A stretch of 7,821 nucleotides of DNA, taken from positions 1 to 7,821 of the forward strand of contig JALRFZ010000731.1 of NCBI GenBank assembly GCA_023253615.1. The letters run 5' to 3'. Of this stretch, positions 7,248 to 7,821 are shown piece by piece. Every line of letters begins with the position of its first letter. Position 1 is the stretch's first letter. The position numbers and the translations under genes are program-made. The notes below the pieces were generated by a model that ran no database searches, was not told the origin of the DNA, and saw nothing but the letters and a program-made list of their open reading frames with translations. This DNA comes from Verrucomicrobiales bacterium. Lineage in GTDB: Bacteria > Verrucomicrobiota > Verrucomicrobiia > Verrucomicrobiales > DEV007.

Positions 7248-7821
7248 TCAGCGGGGATCGCGCGGCGGAGCCGCGAATCCATCCGGATAACGGACCTCGA
7301 GGAGCGTGAGACCCGCCGCCGGGGCGCAGTAGGGGGCCTTCGCACCGCCTCCGCCATCGACAAAGAGTGCCTCCAGATCCGCGAGGGAAATCCGGCCGTG
7401 CCTAACATACACCGCGGTGCCGACAAGGAAACGGACCATTTTATAGAGAAACCCGTTTCCCCGGAATCTCAGGACCAGTCCGCCGCCGCCTTCGAGGGGC
7501 CGCACCGAGGCCTCGGTGAGGGTGCGCTCGGTATCGCGCTCGTCGTCGTAGCCGTCATGCCGCTTCGCGGAAAAAGCGCGGAAGTCGCGCGTGCCGAGGT
7601 AGTGCTGGAGAATGGGAGCAAGCGTTTCCGCGCCTCCGAGGTCACGCTGGTGCCAGGCGAGTCCGTGCCGCAGCGGGGGAAGGACGGGGCCCGTGGCTAT
7701 TTCGTATTCGTAGGTCTTTTCAACGGCGGAAAATCGCGCGTGAAAGGCGGGATCGACCTCGCGACAGGCCATCACGCGGATCGTCGGGGGCAGTTTTGTA
7801 TTGAGCGCGCGCAGCCAGTCG
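7248..7821 (-). CDS. truA: tRNA pseudouridine(38-40) synthase TruA (5' end beyond the window)
   Basis: The C-terminal 190 residues of TruA, which converts uridines 38-40 in the anticodon stem-loop of several tRNAs to pseudouridine. The frame is open to the right edge, so the start and the catalytic-Asp motif (RTDAGVHA in the family) lie outside. A GTG at 7775 falls inside the conserved segment and is not the start. Family landmarks are clear: WLRALNTKLPPTIRV at the edge, FHARFSAVEKTYEYEI, LGTRDFRAFSAKR, GNGFLYKMVRFLVGTAVYV and the closing CAPAAGLTLLEVRYPDGF. The end is normal and intact. The AraC-family gene follows after 19 bases on the same strand. Identification is secure; activity cannot be judged without the missing N-terminal part. 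Confidence 0.95.
   Translation of the reverse strand, partial: DWLRALNTKLPPTIRVMACREVDPAFHARFSAVEKTYEYEIATGPVLPPLRHGLAWHQRDLGGAETLAPILQHYLGTRDFRAFSAKRHDGYDDERDTERTLTEASVRPLEGGGGLVLRFRGNGFLYKMVRFLVGTAVYVRHGRISLADLEALFVDGGGGAKAPYCAPAAGLTLLEVRYPDGFAAPPRDPR

Noticed and set aside
7229..7426. 66-residue N-terminal extension of the AraC-family protein
   Set aside because: It lies inside truA in another frame, is Arg/Ser-rich, and the cupin-like domain begins normally after the ATG at 7228.

Overview
This is GC-rich, gene-dense bacterial chromosome with ordinary housekeeping and envelope genes. There are no rRNA or tRNA genes, insertion sequences, phage genes or CRISPR arrays. The best guess for the source is a Planctomycetes-Verrucomicrobia-Chlamydiae (PVC) bacterium, most likely Verrucomicrobiota. 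The reasons are the GC-rich codon usage, the lack of clear Shine-Dalgarno sequences before most starts, and a gene set of ABC ATPase, GldF-like permease, GldG-like protein and DUF4340 protein. This assignment is inference from general knowledge; no phylogenetic marker was compared.

Left two thirds (1-5308, minus strand): four co-directional genes separated by gaps of 34-49 bases form one apparent operon. In transcription order they are an ABC ATPase of the GldA/CcmA type (5308-4358), an ABC-2/GldF-type permease (4323-3484), a GldG-like auxiliary protein anchored by a helix at each end (3434-1380), and a DUF4340 protein with an N-terminal membrane anchor (1336 to beyond the left edge). The ATPase and permease should form the core transporter. 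The GldG-like and DUF4340 proteins carry large soluble domains anchored in the same membrane. The substrate is unknown. The DUF4340 protein runs off the window in a perfect tandem repeat of a 15-base unit encoding the pentapeptide EAPKA.

Middle (5309-5514): a 206-base intergenic region separates the divergent ABC operon and exonuclease III gene, and should hold both promoters. It has an AT-rich island, G-runs and small inverted repeats, but no convincing sigma-70 hexamer pair.

Right third: an exonuclease III/AP endonuclease gene (5515-6273, plus) converges on an AraC-family regulator gene (7228-6305, minus), with 31 bases between their stop codons. The regulator starts 19 bases after the stop of truA, the tRNA pseudouridine synthase gene, which enters from the right edge (7821-7248, minus, 5' end missing). 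truA and the regulator are probably co-transcribed.

No wholly new system is visible. The points most worth following up are the uncharacterised four-gene transporter cassette, the expanding EAPKA tail, the Lys/Glu-rich insertion and coiled coil in the GldG-like protein, and an extra N-terminal membrane helix in the permease.
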